17,693 nt of DNA from assembly GCF_030146175.1 (NCBI RefSeq), contig NZ_JASLCE010000045.1, positions 1 to 17,693 on the forward strand, given 5' to 3'. The position numbers and the translations under genes are program-made. Origin of the DNA: Flavobacterium sp. (lineage in GTDB: Bacteria > Bacteroidota > Bacteroidia > Flavobacteriales > Flavobacteriaceae). Below, piece after piece: positions 14,835 through 17,693 of this stretch. Numbering within the stretch: position 1 is the stretch's first letter; every line of letters begins with the position of its first letter. The notes under the pieces were generated by a model. It did not search any database. It saw only the letters and a list, made by a program, of their open reading frames with translations, and was not told where the DNA came from.

Positions 14835-15722
14835 TTATACACCGAAATTGGAAAGCGGTGCCGTGAGCCGTTCCAGAAAATACCGGGCGGCTTTTTTCTG
14901 ATAAGCATCCTGATGTGTGATGATCATCGCACGTCGGGTCATGTTGATTTTATTGATTGGAATAATAGCCAGTTCTTTGTCGATGGCAACGGTGGTTTTG
15001 GCCAGAATCGTATACCATTTTCCGGATTTTACCAGATCGAGTAAAGTCGGTATGTCATTGATTTCAGCCGATATTTTTGGATGGATGTTGTGTTTGGCAA
15101 AGATATCACCCACAAACTTACGCGTACTGTAACCAGCTGCCGGTAATACAATAGGCAACTGACTTATTTCAGTCAAATCGATTTCTTTTTTATCCGCCAG
15201 CGGACTATTTAATGCGGCAACCAAACACAATGGGGATTCGAATAACAGTGTATAAGTCAGATTTTCGTCGGCTATGATTTCTTCAAAAGCCAGAACCAGA
15301 TCCAAATGCAAACCGATCAGTTTGTCGTGTAATTCTTCCGACGTACCAAAGTACACTTTTACGGTAACACCGGGATAATCGTTTAGAAAAGCAATTAATG
15401 CCGGCGTGAGCAGATGGCGTAATCCGTAGGTTACTCCAATAGAAAGAGCACCGGTTTTGAGTTCGCTGAGGTCTTTTAATAAGGTTAGTCCGCTATTGGC
15501 TTTGTTAACGGTTTGCAGCGCATAACTGTAAAAAAGATCTCCGGCTTCGGTGAGTGTAATCCGTTTACCGATCCGGTTAAACAAAGGCGTGTCGAGTTCA
15601 ATTTCCAGTTGTTTAATCTGTTGCGACAACGTACTCTGACTAATATTAAGCGCTTCTGCGGCAGCGGTAAAATTGAGTAATTCCTTGGCCTTTATAAAAT
15701 ATTTGAGTTGACGTAGTTCCAT
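14835..15722 (-). CDS. LysR-type transcriptional regulator
   Basis: This 295-residue protein has full family length. The N-terminal winged helix-turn-helix is clear: MELRQLKYFI, then FTAAAEALNISQSTLSQQI (18-36) and LFNRIGKRITLTEAG (47-61), followed by the linker helix to about 85. The rest (about 90-290) is the two-lobed periplasmic-binding-like effector domain, with GALSIGVTYGLRHLLTPALI marking its start. It is divergent from the MFS exporter gene, with a 95-base gap holding a LysR-type operator dyad and overlapping promoters. It therefore most likely controls the exporter, the hydrolase behind it, and itself. It converges on the efflux operon and ends 2 bases from that terminator, so regulation of the metal pump by it is not implied. 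Effector unknown; family call is secure. Confidence 0.95.
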   Translation of the reverse strand: MELRQLKYFIKAKELLNFTAAAEALNISQSTLSQQIKQLEIELDTPLFNRIGKRITLTEAGDLFYSYALQTVNKANSGLTLLKDLSELKTGALSIGVTYGLRHLLTPALIAFLNDYPGVTVKVYFGTSEELHDKLIGLHLDLVLAFEEIIADENLTYTLLFESPLCLVAALNSPLADKKEIDLTEISQLPIVLPAAGYSTRKFVGDIFAKHNIHPKISAEINDIPTLLDLVKSGKWYTILAKTTVAIDKELAIIPINKINMTRRAMIITHQDAYQKKAARYFLERLTAPLSNFGV

Positions 15723-15728
15723 TTTTTA

Positions 15729-15745
15729 AATCGGTTTTATCGATT
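15729..15745. promoter_or_regulatory. LysR-type operator dyad (T-N11-A)
   Basis: AATCG (15729-15733) and CGATT (15741-15745) form a perfect 5-bp dyad with a 7-base centre. This gives the ATC-N9-GAT form of the LysR T-N11-A box (T15731, A15743). It lies 7 bases upstream of the regulator start codon, fitting autoregulation together with control of the divergent exporter. Confidence 0.55.
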
Positions 15746-15766
15746 GATGATATAGAAAAATAACGT

Positions 15767-15797
15767 TTTACAAATTTATAAATTATAGGGAACTTTG
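15767..15797 (+). promoter_or_regulatory. Promoter of the MFS exporter gene
   Basis: TTTA (15767-15770) is followed after 19 bases by GAACTTTG (15790-15797), seven of eight matches to TAnnTTTG. The predicted start is near 15801, about 17 bases before the ATG at 15818. Confidence 0.4.
15771..15778 (-). promoter_or_regulatory. -7 element of the LysR-type regulator gene
   Basis: On the minus strand TAAATTTG is an exact TAnnTTTG match. It directly abuts the exporter -33 element, so the two divergent promoters overlap. No good -33 element is visible at the usual distance. The LysR dyad would lie just downstream of this start. Confidence 0.35.
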
Positions 15798-15817
15798 TAG
15801 TGTAAAATGATGTAAAA

Positions 15818-17062
15818 ATGAATATGTTCCGGTCACTTAAGTATAGAAATTTCCAGCTTTTCTTTTATGGACAATCTATTTCTTTAATGGGAACCTGGAT
15901 GCAAAAAACGGCTGTAAGCTGGTTGGTTTACCGACTTACGGGATCGGCCTTTTTATTAGGGTTGGTCACTTTTGCCAGTCTGATTCCTTCTTTGGTACTA
16001 TCGCCTTTTGCCGGTAGTTATATCGAAAAGCACAATCGCTTTAAAATTATGATGAAAAGCCAGGTTATCTCGATGATACAAGCGGGTACGTTGGCCATAA
16101 TGATCTATTTTAAATATTATAGTATTCCGGCGCTGATAGGTTTGAGTTTGCTTCAGGGGATCATCAATTCGTTTGATGTAATCTGTCGGCAAACGCTCAT
16201 GATGGATATGGTGGGTAATAAAGAAGACCTGCCCAATGCCATTGCGTTAAATTCGACCATGACCAACCTGGCTCGGATCATCGGTCCGGCTTTGGCAGGA
16301 TTGGTGTTGGGAACTCTGGGCGAGGATTTCTGTTTTATCGGGAACTTTTTAAGTTATATTCCGGTATTGTATTGTTTGTACCGAATGGACATCCGAATTT
16401 CAGAAAATACCGAACCGATTAATAATGTGTGGTACGAGTTAAAAGAAGGGTTTCATTATCTGGTACACGAAAAAGAGCTGATCAGTTTGATTTTATTGCT
16501 TTCAATGAACAGCTTGATTGTGATTCCGTTTAATACCCTGATGCCTATTTTTGCCAAAGATATTTTTAGCGGAACAGCCAGTACTTTTAGTTTGTTCGAA
16601 AGTGCGATTGGTCTTGGTGCAGTGATAAGTGCCGTTTATCTGGCGAATCTGAAAAAATACGATCATATTATTAAAATTATTATAATAGCCGGTTTTATGC
16701 TTGGAAGCAGCGTGATGTTACTGGCGGGTTCCAATCTGATTGCCGTTTCGGTTATCCTATTGGTTGTAGCCGGTATCGGAATGATGGCACAAACATCGGC
16801 TATCAATACCTATATCCAAACCCATGCACATCCGAGTATGCGTTCGCGTTCCATTAGTTATTTTATCATGGGATATCAGGGACTAATTCCGGTAGGGAGC
16901 CTTCTGGCCGGTGTTGTAGCAGAATCGATCGGTGTGCGTTTAACCGTGGTTTTCCAGGGCGCCATTGGAATCGTAGCCATATTGGTATTCTACCTGTATT
17001 GGAAACGAATGAAAGCCAATAGCATTATAAAAGAAGAAGTGTATAGTAACGAACGATCCTAA
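15818..17062 (+). CDS. MFS exporter (MFS_3 / EntS-like)
   Basis: This 414-residue inner-membrane protein has about twelve hydrophobic segments and a basic N-terminus (FRSLKYRNFQLFF) typical of the MFS_3 group, which includes the enterobactin exporter EntS and many drug or metabolite exporters. The loop between helices 2 and 3 (GSYIEKHNRFK, 66-76) is a variant of MFS motif A. GTWMQKTAVSWLVYRLTGSA (25-44) is the characteristic first-helix region. The middle loop near 190-210 is charged. It is divergently controlled by the LysR-type regulator and followed after 2 bases by the hydrolase gene, so export and a hydrolytic step may act on one compound. The substrate is not evident; siderophore or small aromatic export is only an analogy. 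Confidence 0.9.
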   Translation: MNMFRSLKYRNFQLFFYGQSISLMGTWMQKTAVSWLVYRLTGSAFLLGLVTFASLIPSLVLSPFAGSYIEKHNRFKIMMKSQVISMIQAGTLAIMIYFKYYSIPALIGLSLLQGIINSFDVICRQTLMMDMVGNKEDLPNAIALNSTMTNLARIIGPALAGLVLGTLGEDFCFIGNFLSYIPVLYCLYRMDIRISENTEPINNVWYELKEGFHYLVHEKELISLILLLSMNSLIVIPFNTLMPIFAKDIFSGTASTFSLFESAIGLGAVISAVYLANLKKYDHIIKIIIIAGFMLGSSVMLLAGSNLIAVSVILLVVAGIGMMAQTSAINTYIQTHAHPSMRSRSISYFIMGYQGLIPVGSLLAGVVAESIGVRLTVVFQGAIGIVAILVFYLYWKRMKANSIIKEEVYSNERS

Positions 17063-17064
17063 TC

Positions 17065-17693
17065 ATGAAAATCATACCCCTTAGCGAAGGTATATTCTGG
17101 GCTAGTAAAACAAAAGAATTTACCTTGGTCGATAGTGCTCCGGTTGGCGAACCGGGCGCGTTAAAAATGGCAATAAGTCCTTTTCTGATCCAACTTCCGG
17201 ACGATCTGGTTTTGGTTGACGCCGGACTCGGCTTTGAACGCAACAGAAAACCAATTCTGATTTCGTTGTTGCAAGAAGCTGGGTATGAACCGGAGCAAAT
17301 TACAAAGGTTTTGTTAAGTCATTTGCATAAAGATCACACCGACGGATTGGGCTTTTTTACTAATGATCATTTTGAAACCTATTTCCCGAAAGCAACTTTG
17401 TTTTTGCAGCGGAGAGAAATGGACTATGCTTTATCGCAACCGGAAAATCCGTCGTTTAATTTGAGAACACTAAAAGCTTTACAGGAACTGCCAAATGTGG
17501 CGTATATGGAGGCCGATAAAGGTACTATCGGAGCGTATATTACCTTTGAAGTTACCGGCGGACATTCGCCGTTTCATCAGGTATTTTGGTTCCGGGATCA
17601 GGATGAGACTGCATTTTATGGCGGTGACAATCTGCCGCAGGAATCCTATCTGAAATACCATATCGCCTATAAAACCGATTATGAAGGAAGAAA
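17065..17693 (+). CDS. Metallo-beta-lactamase-fold hydrolase (3' end cut by the window)
   Basis: An open frame begins at the ATG 2 bases after the exporter stop and runs 209 codons to the window end without a stop, so it is partial. It has no signal peptide and should be cytoplasmic. The metallo-beta-lactamase metal motif is present as SHLHKDHTDG (His86, His88, Asp90, His91), with the third-ligand motif TGGHSPFHQ (His167) and the bridging aspartate in GGDN (Asp188). VLVDAGLG (49-56) is the usual strand before it. The final histidine is expected beyond the window. These ligands fit a binuclear zinc hydrolase of the glyoxalase II / lactonase type; the substrate is unknown. Tight coupling to the exporter suggests both handle the compound sensed by the LysR regulator. 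Confidence 0.88.
   Translation, partial: MKIIPLSEGIFWASKTKEFTLVDSAPVGEPGALKMAISPFLIQLPDDLVLVDAGLGFERNRKPILISLLQEAGYEPEQITKVLLSHLHKDHTDGLGFFTNDHFETYFPKATLFLQRREMDYALSQPENPSFNLRTLKALQELPNVAYMEADKGTIGAYITFEVTGGHSPFHQVFWFRDQDETAFYGGDNLPQESYLKYHIAYKTDYEGR

Noticed and set aside
14654..14908. Minus-strand ORF with Phe/Leu/Ser repeats across the heptamer tract
   Set aside because: Its coding potential comes only from the purine repeat read backwards, and it crosses a terminator and the end of two real genes.

Overview
The window looks like chromosomal DNA from a member of the Flavobacteriaceae (Bacteroidota). The evidence is AT-rich intergenic DNA, almost no Shine-Dalgarno sequences, several upstream sites resembling the Bacteroidota promoter (-33 TTTG, 19-21 bases, -7 TAnnTTTG), and typical Bacteroidota gene types: a DUF4199 membrane protein, a tandem universal stress protein, and an RND pump fused to its TolC-type outer-membrane factor. 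There are 14 protein genes. The last one is cut by the window end. No tRNA, rRNA, CRISPR array or transposase gene was seen.

Left part (1-4767). After the terminator of an unseen upstream gene comes a compound dyad and a very AT-rich orphan gene for a single-pass membrane protein (246-1046). It converges on a small secreted protein (1153-1602, minus) across a shared bidirectional terminator. Next are an exported metal-dependent amidohydrolase (1953-3281) and a two-gene membrane operon, DUF4199 plus DoxX (3486-4367). This operon converges on a small secreted lysine-rich protein (4447-4767, minus), again across a shared terminator.

Middle (4768-7811). About 3 kb holds only one gene, an AraC-type regulator (5688-6572, minus). 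The flanks of 0.9 and 1.2 kb have no credible ORF, but they contain GC-bearing inverted repeats, terminators with no matching gene, and at least one promoter-like site. I read these as candidate structured or small RNAs. They are the least explained part of the window.

Right part (7812-17693). A universal stress protein precedes a heavy-metal efflux operon: a small exported His/Asp-rich protein (8707-9087), a CzcA-family RND pump fused to a TolC-like factor (9167-13546), and a periplasmic adaptor lipoprotein (13550-14686). Together these three would supply inner-membrane pump, periplasmic adaptor and outer-membrane exit duct. The first gene of the operon may be leaderless. The operon ends in a 77-base purine tract containing seven copies of a heptamer, then a terminator. 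After it lies a LysR-type regulator (14835-15722, minus), divergent from an MFS exporter (15818-17062) and a metallo-beta-lactamase-fold hydrolase (17065 onward, 2 bases after the MFS stop). A LysR-type operator dyad sits between the divergent genes.

All functions are inferred by reading motifs by eye. No database search or folding program was run.
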